Origin: Thermococcaceae archaeon
GTDB taxonomy: Archaea > Methanobacteriota_B > Thermococci > Thermococcales > Thermococcaceae
Length of the DNA stretch: 14,281 bases
Direction: 5' to 3'
NCBI GenBank assembly: GCA_027064745.1
Contig: JAMOPD010000156.1
Span: forward strand, 1 to 14,281
Below are positions 5,986-14,281 of this stretch, in pieces. A model generated the notes under the pieces. That model had not been told where the DNA came from. It made no database searches and was given only the letters and a program-made list of their open reading frames with translations. Numbering within the stretch: position 1 is the first letter of the stretch; every line of letters begins with the position of its first letter. A program made the position numbers and the translations under genes.

Positions 5986-7742
5986 CACGCCCCATACCTC
6001 TTAAGGAGTTCTTCAAACTGCTTATTTGTCTCCTCTATGAGTACAGCGACCTTCTCAATATCAGGCTCAAACTTCATTCTTCCTATCTTTTCTCTTACAG
6101 GAAGCTTTGCTATCTCCTCAACAGGAACCCCCTTGTCTACAGCTTCCATGGTTTTGTCATAGAAGTTAAGCAGAACCCTCATCATCGTGACCTGCTTCTT
6201 CGGCGGGCAGTAGGTATCCACCTCGTCGAAGGCATCCTGCTGGAGGTAGTCCTCCCTTATCATCCTAGTTACTATCAGAACAGCCCTCTCCTTCTCAGGC
6301 AGAGCATCTGGCCCCACTATCCTCACGATTTCCTGAAGTTCTGCCTCTTTCTGGAGTAGTCCCATAGCTTTGTCCCTCATGGCCTTCCATTCAGGGTCGA
6401 CGTTCTGATGCCACCAATCCTTGATTGCATCTATGTAAAGGGAGTAACTCGTAAGCCAGTTGATGGCCGGGAAGTGCCTCCTTCTGGCTAAATCGGCGTC
6501 GAGGGCCCAGAAGACCTTGACAACTCTAAGTGTATTCTGAACGACTGGCTCGCTGAAGTCACCACCTGGCGGTGAGACAGCTCCAATAACTGAAACACTT
6601 CCGATTCTCTCCTCACTTCCCAGTGTTATAACTCTACCAGCTCTCTCATAGAACTCAGCTATTTTACTTGCCAAATAAGCAGGATAACCCTCCTCACCGG
6701 GCATCTCCTCTAAACGACCGGAAATTTCTCTTAGTGCCTCAGCCCACCTGCTCGTTGAATCGGCCATTAAAGCCACGTCGTAGCCCATGTCCCTGAAGTA
6801 CTCTGCAATGGTAATCCCGGTGTAGATCGAGGCTTCTCTTGCTGCAACCGGCATGTTGGAGGTGTTGGCTATCAAAACCGTCCTCTCCATGAGCGGCTTT
6901 CCGGTCTTCGGGTCCTTGAGCTTGGGGAACTCTTCAAGCACATCCGTCATCTCGTTTCCTCTCTCTCCGCAGCCTATGTAGACGACGGCCTGGGCGTCAC
7001 TCCACTTGGCAAGTTGATGCTGTGTAACTGTCTTTCCCGAGCCGAAGGGGCCAGGAATGGCAGCTGTTCCACCCTTGGCTTGGGCGAAGAAGGTATCGAT
7101 GGTTCTCTGACCGGTAATGAGCGGAACTTCGGGCGGGAGCTTCTGCTTATACGGCCTTTTAACACGGACAGGCCAGCGATGATACATCTTGAGCTCCTCT
7201 ATCTCCCCGTTGGGCTTCTTGACCTTGGCTATAACCTCTTCAATGGTGTAATCGCCCTCATCAACTATTTCGATAATTTCACCACTAACTTTTGGCGGAA
7301 CCATTATTTTATGTTCAATGATGCTTGTCTCAGGGACAACACCTATGATGTCGCCTTCAGTGACCTTATCACCAACCTTAACTTTTGGAGTAAAATGCCA
7401 CTTCTTGTCCCTTGGCAGGGCCGGAGCAGTTAAACCTCTTGCAATAAAATCACCGCTTTTTTCCCTAAGAATCTCAAGGGGTCTCTGAATACCATCATAG
7501 ATAGATGTTAGCAATCCAGGACCAAGTTCAACGCTGAGAGAAGCTCCTGTTCCAATAACAGGTTCTCCAGGTCTTATACCTGCTGTCTCTTCATAAACTT
7601 GGATGATGGCTTTATCTCCTTCAAGTCTGATGATTTCCCCGATGAGGCCCATTTTACCAACCTTAACAACCTCATACATCTTAGAGCCTTTCATATCATC
7701 TGCAACAACCAGAGGTCCAGTAACTCTAATTATCTTTCCCAT
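5985..7742 (-). CDS. atpA: A-type ATP synthase catalytic subunit A
   Basis: The catalytic ATPase subunit (EC 7.1.2.2 / 7.2.2.1 depending on the coupling ion). 585 residues, the usual thermococcal length. Domains from ATG 7742: beta-barrel at 1-70, the A-specific non-homologous insertion at about 110-185 ([19 protein letters not shown] through [13 protein letters not shown]), and the nucleotide-binding core with P-loop GPFGSGKT at 231-238. Next come GCGERGNEM with the catalytic Glu, [20 protein letters not shown] (Walker B region), [13 protein letters not shown], and [14 protein letters not shown]. The P-loop is uninterrupted; some Pyrococcus homologues carry an intein there. ATG 7742 is preferred because AGGTGA is 5 bases upstream and conserved sequence begins [15 protein letters not shown]; the GTG at 7751 lies inside that ribosome binding site. 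It begins 5 bases after the atpF stop. Confidence 0.98.
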   Translation of the reverse strand: MGKIIRVTGPLVVADDMKGSKMYEVVKVGKMGLIGEIIRLEGDKAIIQVYEETAGIRPGEPVIGTGASLSVELGPGLLTSIYDGIQRPLEILREKSGDFIARGLTAPALPRDKKWHFTPKVKVGDKVTEGDIIGVVPETSIIEHKIMVPPKVSGEIIEIVDEGDYTIEEVIAKVKKPNGEIEELKMYHRWPVRVKRPYKQKLPPEVPLITGQRTIDTFFAQAKGGTAAIPGPFGSGKTVTQHQLAKWSDAQAVVYIGCGERGNEMTDVLEEFPKLKDPKTGKPLMERTVLIANTSNMPVAAREASIYTGITIAEYFRDMGYDVALMADSTSRWAEALREISGRLEEMPGEEGYPAYLASKIAEFYERAGRVITLGSEERIGSVSVIGAVSPPGGDFSEPVVQNTLRVVKVFWALDADLARRRHFPAINWLTSYSLYIDAIKDWWHQNVDPEWKAMRDKAMGLLQKEAELQEIVRIVGPDALPEKERAVLIVTRMIREDYLQQDAFDEVDTYCPPKKQVTMMRVLLNFYDKTMEAVDKGVPVEEIAKLPVREKIGRMKFEPDIEKVAVLIEETNKQFEELLKRYGA

Positions 7743-7747
7743 TTTCC

Positions 7748-8056
7748 TCACCTCTTTAACTCAACACCTATAGCTTTTCTTACAATCTCCTTAAGCTGTT
7801 CTTCACCAAAACGCGAGCCTGTTTTATCAGGAATCTGAAGAATTATTGGAAATGTGACCGTAGGAACTTCAATTCTCCGAGCAAGCCTCTCAGTTATAAG
7901 TATAATACCTACATCCTGTTTGTCGATAAGCTCATTAATCTTGTTCTTAGCTCTCTCTGTGTCAAGATCATTTTCCCCAAAAGCATAGGTCTCATGCACA
8001 CCAGCCAGTTTAAACCCCAGTACGGTATCTTTATCGCCCATGACAACTATTTTCAT
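7748..8056 (-). CDS. atpF: A-type ATP synthase subunit F (central stalk)
   Basis: 102 residues, a small CheY-like alpha/beta protein that binds subunit D in the rotor and helps set enzyme activity. Visible marks: [20 protein letters not shown] at the N-terminus, [14 protein letters not shown] in the middle and [11 protein letters not shown] near the C-terminus, all typical of V/A-ATPase subunit F. Start ATG 8056 overlaps the atpC stop (ATGA) with AGGTGAG 5 bases upstream, so translation is probably coupled. Its own final codons, AGG TGA, form the ribosome binding site of atpA. Confidence 0.96.
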   Translation of the reverse strand: MKIVVMGDKDTVLGFKLAGVHETYAFGENDLDTERAKNKINELIDKQDVGIILITERLARRIEVPTVTFPIILQIPDKTGSRFGEEQLKEIVRKAIGVELKR

Positions 8057-9162
8057 GTTAGCTCACCTACAATGTCCTTTATCTTCTCGGGGAATATACC
8101 ATCCTCGATAAGCTTTGCAATGGCTTTAAGCTTCTTAATTTCAGTTTCCTTCTGAAGGATAAAGTTCAAAGGCACAGCAACACTCAATGGATAGAATCTG
8201 GTTAGTTCCCCTAGCCTCTCTCTTATATATCTATCAAATTCCCTGCCAAGAACTGACAAGTCCCCTTCAATTTCTTCTCGGACATTCTTTATTATGTTTC
8301 CATATTTTGTTGAATCAAGCTCGGCCAATGCCATGCTTAGGTCATCTACATTGAGCAGAGTCTCCAGAGTCTTCTTATTTATAGTTCCACCTGGAATTAA
8401 AAAGGACTTAATAACATCAGCTTTTAGATTGTGGGCTTTAGCTCTTAAAATTGTAAGAATATTGAGCTTATCTATCTTAAGCTTAACAAATTCCTCAAGG
8501 ATTATCTTCTCTTCATCTTTTCTAGAACTTGCATACTCAAGGAGCTTTAAATAATGCATCCTATAAAGTTGCGTTTCAAACTCATCAACACTTATCTCTC
8601 CAAGGAGGAGTCCCTGATAAATTTCCTCATATTCAGTTCCCTCAAGGATAACTAGAATCTCCTCCATGCTTTTAGCATCTGCCATCGCCTTTATCTTAGG
8701 AACCATAGTACCAAGCTCTATTACATAATTGACAGCTGGTTCTCCACTGATTTTAGCCTTAACGATACTTGAGATGTTTCTAACATCCCACTCCTGCAGA
8801 AGCAGTTTAAAGAAGGGATTAACCCGTTTAGGTAAGATCTTAAACATTAAACCATAAATATCAGCAAGAGCTGTATCTAAAGCCTTTTCTATTGATTCAG
8901 CATCATAAGAGGAAATATTGGCCAAATAGTCCTTATAATCACTGTCCTCAAGATTGATTATGAAGTTGTTTAGTGTTTTCGATTCTGCAAGCTCATTGAA
9001 CTTCTGTTCATTAAAGAGTCTCGCTTCCATGGCCCTAATTCTGGCATTCGGATATGAGTAGGGGGTGTATTTCCAGAGAATTCTGGTCGTTTTATATCCC
9101 ACCCATGCGAATACTAGAGCAAGAGTAGTATCGAGGATTTCAGTTACAGCAGTTACTTCCAT
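8053..9162 (-). CDS. atpC: A-type ATP synthase subunit C (rotor-to-c-ring connector)
   Basis: 369 residues, homologous to subunit d of V-ATPases: the funnel-shaped all-helical protein that couples the D/F stalk to the c-ring. A hydrophobic N-terminal stretch ([20 protein letters not shown]) comes before the conserved [14 protein letters not shown]. Internal helical repeats follow ([39 protein letters not shown]), each with the NxxxxxxxK/RAK pattern seen across the family. Start ATG 9162 is chosen because AGGTGATC lies 3 bases upstream; GTG 9171 sits in that ribosome binding site. It is 5 bases from the atpE stop. Confidence 0.95.
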   Translation of the reverse strand: MEVTAVTEILDTTLALVFAWVGYKTTRILWKYTPYSYPNARIRAMEARLFNEQKFNELAESKTLNNFIINLEDSDYKDYLANISSYDAESIEKALDTALADIYGLMFKILPKRVNPFFKLLLQEWDVRNISSIVKAKISGEPAVNYVIELGTMVPKIKAMADAKSMEEILVILEGTEYEEIYQGLLLGEISVDEFETQLYRMHYLKLLEYASSRKDEEKIILEEFVKLKIDKLNILTILRAKAHNLKADVIKSFLIPGGTINKKTLETLLNVDDLSMALAELDSTKYGNIIKNVREEIEGDLSVLGREFDRYIRERLGELTRFYPLSVAVPLNFILQKETEIKKLKAIAKLIEDGIFPEKIKDIVGELT

Positions 9163-9167
9163 CTTGA

Positions 9168-9779
9168 TCACCTGAACAGTACATTGGCAATTTCAGCTCT
9201 GAGCTCGCTCCTAAGTCTATCCATTTTTGCTTCGAATCTATTGTCAACTCTAACCGTCCTCTCAGGGTTCTCAATTAAGATTCCACCTATCGTCTCTATC
9301 TCACTACCAAGCTCTATCTCAACATCTCTACCAAGTCGTTCTATAACTTTAGCTCTGAAATCCTCAAAATTCTCTTTAAGGATATCCAAGGTAGCCTTGT
9401 TAGAGCTTATGATAATCCTGTTTTCTTTAATCTCTAGAGCCCCCTGTACAGTCAGGTCAATCAACATTGGATAATATTCTTCTTTAGAAAGATTCGAGAG
9501 TCTTTCTTTAAGAGCCTCTAGGACTTTTGTAATCATTTCTTCTTGAAGAGCAAGTTTTTTCTTCCTAGCTTCAAGTCTGGCATTCGCTATAATCCTCTGT
9601 TTTTCAATCTCAGCTTGTGTCTGTGCTTTTCTTATTATCCAATCTGCCTTGGCTTTTGCTCTCCTTTCAGCCTCGGCTTTGATCTTCTCAGCTTCTTCTC
9701 TCGCCTGATTGAGGATATAGTTTATCTTCTGTTCCGCTTCCCTGTTGATTTCCTCAATGATGAGCTTTGCACCTTCCAT
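9168..9779 (-). CDS. atpE: A-type ATP synthase subunit E (peripheral stalk)
   Basis: 203 residues. The first 100 or so form a long charged right-handed coiled coil rich in Ala, Glu and Lys (EEINREAEQKINYILNQARE, EAEKIKAEAERRAKAKADWI), which pairs with subunit H to make the peripheral stalk. The C-terminal globular domain contacts subunit B (IETIGGILIENPERTVRVDN is the family hallmark). Start ATG 9779 has GGGAGGAG about 7 bases upstream; ATG 9794 would place this site within the coding region and add five residues not typical of the family. The 37-base gap after atpK is one of the few spacers inside the operon and carries a hairpin. Confidence 0.96.
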   Translation of the reverse strand: MEGAKLIIEEINREAEQKINYILNQAREEAEKIKAEAERRAKAKADWIIRKAQTQAEIEKQRIIANARLEARKKKLALQEEMITKVLEALKERLSNLSKEEYYPMLIDLTVQGALEIKENRIIISSNKATLDILKENFEDFRAKVIERLGRDVEIELGSEIETIGGILIENPERTVRVDNRFEAKMDRLRSELRAEIANVLFR

Positions 9780-9809
9780 TGTTTCTCCTCCCATTAAGGA
9801 TTAAAGGAA

Positions 9810-10320
<511 letters not shown>

Positions 10321-12315
10321 TTAAGCTTTAAGTTTCAAATCTAAATTTAACTCTAATTTTGAGACTTCTCTCTTGGCCCTGAAGGGCTCAAACTTTCTAC
10401 CTTCACCTGAGTAGAACGTTCCAAAAAATTCAACATAATGCAAACGTAAGGAATGAACGAAAGCTCCAAGTGCATTTATTGCAGTTGAAAAGAACTGACC
10501 GCCAATGAACAATACGATTCCCACTGCAATTCCTATAGGAACTGCTCCTATTTTAACACCCCATATCATTTGAACGAGGATATTAACAACCATTGCTATT
10601 CCTGAGGTAGCTAAAGCTAGTGCCATTAAACGGGCGTAGCTGAGCCAGTTACCTACAAATCCGAAGAAGTCAGAGATTATCAAGAGTGCTGCTAGACCAC
10701 CGTTCTTGAGCTCACTGAGAACGAAGAGTATGAAACCAACAACAAATAGTCCCTCTGCTGGTGTTAAAAATCCAGAATACCTCTCAGAGATTACAAACAG
10801 AATCACTGCAATTATGATGAACATCCATGAAAGCTGCTCTACTAATGCGTCTTTTATTTCACCGTTCTTAAGCTTGACTATGAATCCAAGGGTGTATCCT
10901 ATGAACATGTGTATAAGACCAATTGCAAGTGCTATTTCAAGGACAGTTAAGGCCTCTCTCATAGTATCCAAAAGCCGAGGAACATGGAACCCAGCTAAAT
11001 CAAGTGCATTTCCAAAATAACTCCCGAACATTATTCCAAGAGACATTGTAAAGAAAGAGCTGAACAGTAGTATATTTGCAAATCTCCACGTACCATCCCT
11101 GAGATGTTTGTGTCCTTTTATCAGCAACGCAGCAACGATACCTATTATAAGGCCATACATAAAGTCTGTGAGCATGAATCCAAAGAAGAATGAATATGTA
11201 AATGCCATTATCGGCGTTGGATCAAACTCATTATACTTTGGAACACCAAACATTTCAGTGAGCATTTCAAAGGGCTCTATAAACTTCAGATTTTTGAGTT
11301 TTATAGGAATTTCATCGAGCTCCTCCGGTGTTGGATCCTTGATGTTTATGTAAACCTTACCTTCAGTTATGCGTTTTATGCCTTCGATCACATCGGAAAT
11401 ATTTCTCTTCGGAATCCATCCTGTTAAGGCAAATGTCATGTTTGTTCTTGCTAAATTATTCAGAATGGCAGCTTTATCCCTTTCATTTTCCATCAGCTCG
11501 TGATAAAAGAGTATTTCTTCATAATACTGCTCGGAGAGCCATTCTGCTTCTTTTTTAGCTTTTTTAAGTTCCCATTCTTTCTCTTTAAGTTTTTCGTTAT
11601 ATTTGGTTATTAAATCCTTTGGAGTGCCTTCTCCTTCAGGAATCTCAAGCCGCTCCAAAGAATGTTTTGCCAGGACAGGATTAGCCTTCTCATAATCTTC
11701 CCTGAGAAACACAAAAACTACAAGATATTTATCCTTGAGCTCCTTTGAAATATCCACAAATCTATTACCAATTGTTTCTCTCAAATCCTTCATGAGAGGC
11801 TTATATTTATCTCTCTCAACAAGTCCAACAACAATCTCTAACATGTCTGTTGGCTTGAGGTATTCTACTTCAATGTTCAGAGCTGAAAGGAGTTCCAGTA
11901 TTGCAATATCAGTTTTTATCCTCTCTATCCCTGTCTGCACTGCATTTAATTTACCTTCTACAGCCTTTATCTCTGGTTCAACTTTTTCTAAGAAGGCTTC
12001 CACATCTTTTATCAACTGTTCAATGCCCCGATATTTATACACCTTCTTCTCTTTTTCGGGAGGAAAAATAAATTCCTTAATCCCACCACCTTTCTCCTTT
12101 TTGTGTGTTTTGAGAAAATCAATGAGGCGGGAAATACTTATACTGTATGAGGTAGCTTTCCTGTAGAACTCATTTGGAACGTCCTTTTGAGTAAATTTAA
12201 CATCGACTTCTCTAATCTCGATTGCACCCTTCTCATGAAGATATGTCAGGAGGTTATCTTTATACCTACCAAGACTAATAAGCTCAATTTTGGCCATTTC
12301 CTCAGGTTTAAACAT
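10321..12315 (-). CDS. atpI: A-type ATP synthase subunit I (a-subunit, ion channel)
   Basis: 664 residues. The N-terminal cytoplasmic half (to about 360) has two long coiled-coil helices (KVEPEIKAVEGKLNAVQTGI; EKLKEKEWELKKAKKEAEWL) and docks the peripheral stalks. The C-terminal half holds eight predicted membrane helices with the two ion half-channels. Conserved channel arginines are at about Arg562 (NWLSYARLMALALATSG) and Arg624 (HSLRLHYVEFF), the pair needed to release the ion from the c-ring Glu. Start ATG 12315 lies 2 bases after the atpH stop with GAGGGAG upstream; ATG 12297 (MAKIEL) is a weaker alternative. The end is 15 bases before atpK. Length is normal for archaea. Confidence 0.97.
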   Translation of the reverse strand: MFKPEEMAKIELISLGRYKDNLLTYLHEKGAIEIREVDVKFTQKDVPNEFYRKATSYSISISRLIDFLKTHKKEKGGGIKEFIFPPEKEKKVYKYRGIEQLIKDVEAFLEKVEPEIKAVEGKLNAVQTGIERIKTDIAILELLSALNIEVEYLKPTDMLEIVVGLVERDKYKPLMKDLRETIGNRFVDISKELKDKYLVVFVFLREDYEKANPVLAKHSLERLEIPEGEGTPKDLITKYNEKLKEKEWELKKAKKEAEWLSEQYYEEILFYHELMENERDKAAILNNLARTNMTFALTGWIPKRNISDVIEGIKRITEGKVYINIKDPTPEELDEIPIKLKNLKFIEPFEMLTEMFGVPKYNEFDPTPIMAFTYSFFFGFMLTDFMYGLIIGIVAALLIKGHKHLRDGTWRFANILLFSSFFTMSLGIMFGSYFGNALDLAGFHVPRLLDTMREALTVLEIALAIGLIHMFIGYTLGFIVKLKNGEIKDALVEQLSWMFIIIAVILFVISERYSGFLTPAEGLFVVGFILFVLSELKNGGLAALLIISDFFGFVGNWLSYARLMALALATSGIAMVVNILVQMIWGVKIGAVPIGIAVGIVLFIGGQFFSTAINALGAFVHSLRLHYVEFFGTFYSGEGRKFEPFRAKREVSKLELNLDLKLKA

Positions 12316-12317
12316 CT

Positions 12318-12629
12318 TTAACTCCCTCTTATGAGCTGTATGCCCACGACAATAGCCTTTTCAAAATTCTCAACCGCTTTGGCTCTTAATTCATTGAGCT
12401 CTTTCTCACTTTGTGTGAGAATAACACGGGCCTCTTCTTCACCTTCTCGTCTTTTTTCCTCAATCAAAAGAGCACCATTTTTTTCAGCATTTTCTAAAAT
12501 TTGTTTTTCAAGAACTTTCGAATCTTCTCTGGCTTTTAGGATTATCTGCTTTGCCTCTTCCTTTGCTTTTTCAATTCTCTCTTCAGCGGTCTTTTCAGCA
12601 TCAACAATCTGTTTAATGACCTCTTCCAT
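12318..12629 (-). CDS. atpH: A-type ATP synthase subunit H (peripheral stalk)
   Basis: 103 residues, almost entirely one charged helix: EEVIKQIVDAEKTAEERIEK, then AKEEAKQIILKAREDSKVLE, then EEKRREGEEEARVILTQSEK. It ends near a short hydrophobic segment, FEKAIVVGIQLI. This is the AhaH/subunit G type partner of subunit E in the peripheral stalk. I chose ATG 12629 because a G6 run lies 6 bases upstream and the helix begins there; the longer frame would need TTG 12665, which falls close to the predicted transcription start. First gene of the operon, with the promoter region directly upstream. Confidence 0.92.
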   Translation of the reverse strand: MEEVIKQIVDAEKTAEERIEKAKEEAKQIILKAREDSKVLEKQILENAEKNGALLIEEKRREGEEEARVILTQSEKELNELRAKAVENFEKAIVVGIQLIRGS

Positions 12630-12635
12630 GATGAG

Positions 12636-12710
12636 CCCCCCGATGAATGTGAAAATAGACACCAATTTTGGCTTCCTTAATCACCTTAAATAGTTTATGG
12701 TATAGGGGGG
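12636..12710 (-). promoter_or_regulatory. Complementary C6 and G6 tracts in the atp leader region
   Basis: Minus-strand CCCCCC at 12710-12705 and GGGGGG at 12641-12636 could form six G-C pairs. The G6 tract is the apparent ribosome binding site of atpH. Only a transcript from the distal TATA element (12749-12756) would contain both; one from the proximal TATA (12685-12692) would contain only G6. A leader-length-dependent block of translation is possible but untested. Confidence 0.25.
12685..12692 (-). promoter_or_regulatory. Proximal TATA box of the A-ATPase operon
   Basis: The minus strand reads TATTTAAG in ATAAACTATTTAAGGTG. A start site about 25 bases downstream, near 12663, gives a leader of about 33 bases to ATG 12629. 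Best candidate for the main operon promoter. Confidence 0.55.
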
Positions 12711-12723
12711 TGCTTTTGGTCAT

Positions 12724-12733
12724 AAACCGGTTT
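12724..12733. promoter_or_regulatory. Palindrome AAACCGGTTT, possible operator
   Basis: A perfect 10-bp palindrome midway between the two TATA-like elements upstream of the atp operon. It lies about 32 bases upstream of the proximal TATA and overlaps the start region expected from the distal one. The binding factor is unknown, and a palindrome this short can occur by chance. Confidence 0.3.
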
Positions 12734-12748
12734 TATCGCTATCAGGTG

Positions 12749-12762
12749 CTTATTTAGTTTAT
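12749..12762 (-). promoter_or_regulatory. Distal TATA-like element, near-copy of the proximal one
   Basis: Plus-strand CTTATTTAGTTTAT here and CTTAAATAGTTTAT at 12685-12698 match at 12 of 14 positions, 64 bases apart. On the minus strand this gives a second TATA-like box (TAAATAAG), with a predicted start near 12727 and a leader of about 100 bases. Confidence 0.35.
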
Positions 12763-12790
12763 CCTAACAGGAACCAAACATAAACATGAA

Positions 12791-12815
12791 AGAATAAAAG
12801 AGCAAACTCAGCTCT
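12791..12815 (-). terminator. Weak terminator after trkA
   Basis: Minus-strand AGAGC, loop TGAGTTT, GCTCT (stem 12815-12799), then TTTATTCTTT. The stem begins in the last trkA codons and covers its stop. The T-rich tail is the likelier signal in an archaeon. It would end the secD-trkA unit before the atp promoter. Confidence 0.35.
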
Positions 12816-13500
12816 GTTCTTTCTTCTTTTTCCTTTCAAGTATGGACTTAATTTCATTCAACGCATTGTTCTTTGCAAATACTATCACCTGTCCCTTGCT
12901 GGGCAGCTTAGTATCCCCGGAGGGTATGCTCAGATTACCCTTTTCGTCATAGACAGCTATTATCAGGGAATCTCTTGGAAGATTAAGATCTTTAACGGCT
13001 TTTCCTGCAACCTCTTTCCCTTCGTCGATTCTGAATTCAACTATCTCAGCACCTTCACGTGGGAAGAGAACTCTATTGAAGCCAGGAGTTATTATGTTCC
13101 TGAAAATATACTCCGCGGCTATCTCCTCTGGCGAAATAATAAAATCAAAATACCTACGGAAGTCTTCAATCTCTTCAAACAGAGCTTTGTTTTTAGGATT
13201 GCTTATTCTTAGAACCGTTTTGATTTTTGGGTTGAGATGTTTTGCAAGAATACAGGCGAGTAAATTAGCATCGTCCTTTCCTGTTAAGGCGGCAAATGCC
13301 GCGGCCTGCTTTATGTTTGCCTCTTCAAGGATTTTCTGATCTGTTGCGTCTCCTTCTATCACAAGACCGTTAAGTAAGAAGGAGAGTTCTTTAGCTCTTT
13401 CTTTGCTCATTTCAATTATAGTGACATCATGGCCATCATTCTCAAGCATCTTGGCAACCAGATAACCTACTCTACCCGCTCCCATTATGATTACGAACAT
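12808..13500 (-). CDS. trkA: TrkA-type K+ transport regulator (RCK domains)
   Basis: 230 residues with two domains. The N-terminal RCK/TrkA-N Rossmann domain (1 to about 130) has the dinucleotide loop GAGRVG at 7-12, the ribose-binding acidic residue at the end of strand 2 (VTIIE, Glu30) and GDATD at 50-54. The C-terminal TrkA-C ligand-binding domain (about 140-218) contains VEFRIDEGKEVAGKAVKDLN and PSKGQVIVFA. These cytosolic proteins gate TrkH/KtrB-type K+ channels in response to NAD(H) or nucleotides. No membrane partner is in the window, so it must act in trans. ATG 13500 overlaps the secD stop (TGATG) with GGTGAG about 5 bases upstream; GTG 13503 is an alternative. The overlap indicates cotranscription with secD. 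Confidence 0.94.
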   Translation of the reverse strand: MFVIIMGAGRVGYLVAKMLENDGHDVTIIEMSKERAKELSFLLNGLVIEGDATDQKILEEANIKQAAAFAALTGKDDANLLACILAKHLNPKIKTVLRISNPKNKALFEEIEDFRRYFDFIISPEEIAAEYIFRNIITPGFNRVLFPREGAEIVEFRIDEGKEVAGKAVKDLNLPRDSLIIAVYDEKGNLSIPSGDTKLPSKGQVIVFAKNNALNEIKSILERKKKKEQS

Positions 13501-14281
13501 CACTTCTCACCCGCAAGGAGGTACTTGGCAATTTCAGCATACGCAGGCCTTGTTATACCTATTCCTATGAGAACACCGAGTATTGTTGTCACTGCAAAAC
13601 CTTTGAGGCTTCCAACGAAATACACGAGCAGGAATGACATTGCAACTACTGTTGTCGTCGCTGAAGCTAGGATAACAAAGAACGCTCTCCCCATTCTCCT
13701 CAGCATACCCATCCTCTTGGAGATTCTACTTTCTCTCTTTCCTCCCAAGAGCTCGTCTGTTATGACTATTTGTTGATCAACTCCCGTACCTATGGCTGCG
13801 ATTATGCCTGCTATACTGGGCAAATCAAGATTCCACTTAATGAGTGATGCAACGCCAAGAATTATTATAACCTCGAAGAGGCTTGTTGAGGCTATGGGAA
13901 TTGCTATTTTAAACTTCCTGTAGTGGAGATATACTATCAGCAGCACTGTAATCAATGCTCCTATTCCAGCATATACAGCTTGATTCTTGAAGTTTTCACC
14001 TAGCCTTGGAGAAATAAACTCCATGCCAACAACCTTAAGCTTAACTGGTAAAGAGCCTGTCTGGAGGACTGTGGCTATTGTATGAGCCTCTTGCATGACG
14101 CTGATCCTATCGGGAGCTGAACCTTCTATTTGTACGTCTTGTTTTGGTACGCCTTCAGCCAAACCAGAACCAACAGCATAGGGTCCGTATAGACCGAGAA
14201 CCCTAGTAATCAAAGCGTTTTCACTTTCACCTTTAGCTTGAGTTACAATTCTAACTGTAAGATTTTCAGAAGTGGCTTTTT
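13500..14281 (-). CDS. secD: Protein translocase subunit SecD (5' end missing)
   Basis: The open frame reaches the window edge without a start; about 260 C-terminal residues are visible. SecD with SecF helps move proteins across the membrane through SecYEG, using the ion gradient. Seen here: the end of the large extracytoplasmic domain ([20 protein letters not shown]), then five membrane helices, with the family motif [20 protein letters not shown] followed by TDE between helices, a basic cytoplasmic loop ([20 protein letters not shown]), and a last helix ending KYLLAGEK. This corresponds to TM2-TM6 of an RND-like SecD. secF is expected just upstream, outside the window. A TTG at 14213 in the frame is not the start: coding character ([20 protein letters not shown]) continues upstream of it. 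Confidence 0.95.
   Translation of the reverse strand, partial: KATSENLTVRIVTQAKGESENALITRVLGLYGPYAVGSGLAEGVPKQDVQIEGSAPDRISVMQEAHTIATVLQTGSLPVKLKVVGMEFISPRLGENFKNQAVYAGIGALITVLLIVYLHYRKFKIAIPIASTSLFEVIIILGVASLIKWNLDLPSIAGIIAAIGTGVDQQIVITDELLGGKRESRISKRMGMLRRMGRAFFVILASATTTVVAMSFLLVYFVGSLKGFAVTTILGVLIGIGITRPAYAEIAKYLLAGEK

Noticed and set aside
7500..7760. Possible intein or insertion in atpA or other atp genes
   Set aside because: All nine subunits have normal length and uninterrupted motifs, including GPFGSGKT where some Pyrococcus atpA genes have an intein.
12628..12660. Box C-like ATGATGA, possible C/D box guide RNA on the plus strand
   Set aside because: It is the complement of the atpH start region and no matching CTGA box D lies within a guide-RNA-sized distance.

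Overview
The window comes from a hyperthermophilic archaeon of the Thermococcales (Thermococcus/Pyrococcus/Palaeococcus type), with moderate to low GC. Four things point there: a complete A-type ATP synthase operon in the order H-I-K-E-C-F-A-B-D, a secD-trkA pair just upstream of it, an archaeal TYW1, and Shine-Dalgarno sequences of the GGAGGTGAT type with TATA boxes in the gaps. Subunit sequences resemble Thermococcus proteins I know from memory; no search was run. Every confident gene is on the minus strand, so transcription runs from high to low coordinates.

Layout in transcription order. 14281-13500: 3' part of secD (protein export), cut by the window edge. 13500-12808: trkA, an RCK regulator of K+ transport, start and stop overlapping secD. 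12807-12630: promoter region with two near-identical TATA-like elements, a 10-bp palindrome and complementary C6/G6 tracts. 12629-3933: nine A-ATPase genes, tightly packed with several stop/start overlaps, and a hairpin just after the c-ring gene atpK. An oligo-T terminator follows atpD. 3889-3305: a HEMK2/MTQ2-like methyltransferase. 3030-3304: a divergent control region with a 7-bp inverted repeat and a possible leaderless 48-residue ORF on the plus strand. 3029-2180: two adjacent reading frames for secreted beta-rich protein, probably one gene broken by a +1 frameshift. 1990-1004: TYW1, for wyosine synthesis on tRNA-Phe. 933-1: 5' part of a secreted protein with squalene-cyclase/prenyltransferase-type repeats, cut by the window edge.

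The genes share a membrane theme: SecD (export driven by ion gradient), TrkA (K+ homeostasis) and an A-ATPase whose c-subunit keeps every Na+ ligand known from the Enterococcus hirae K-ring, so a Na+-coupled enzyme is likely. TYW1 and the methyltransferase serve translation (tRNA-Phe position 37 and probably release factor aRF1). I see no CRISPR array, tRNA, rRNA, insertion sequence or prophage. There is no strong case for a new multi-gene system. The best leads are the broken secreted gene, the leaderless micro-ORF with its inverted repeat, the atpK/atpE hairpin, the two-element atp promoter region, and the NAPY motif of the methyltransferase. No gap longer than 300 bases lacks a gene.
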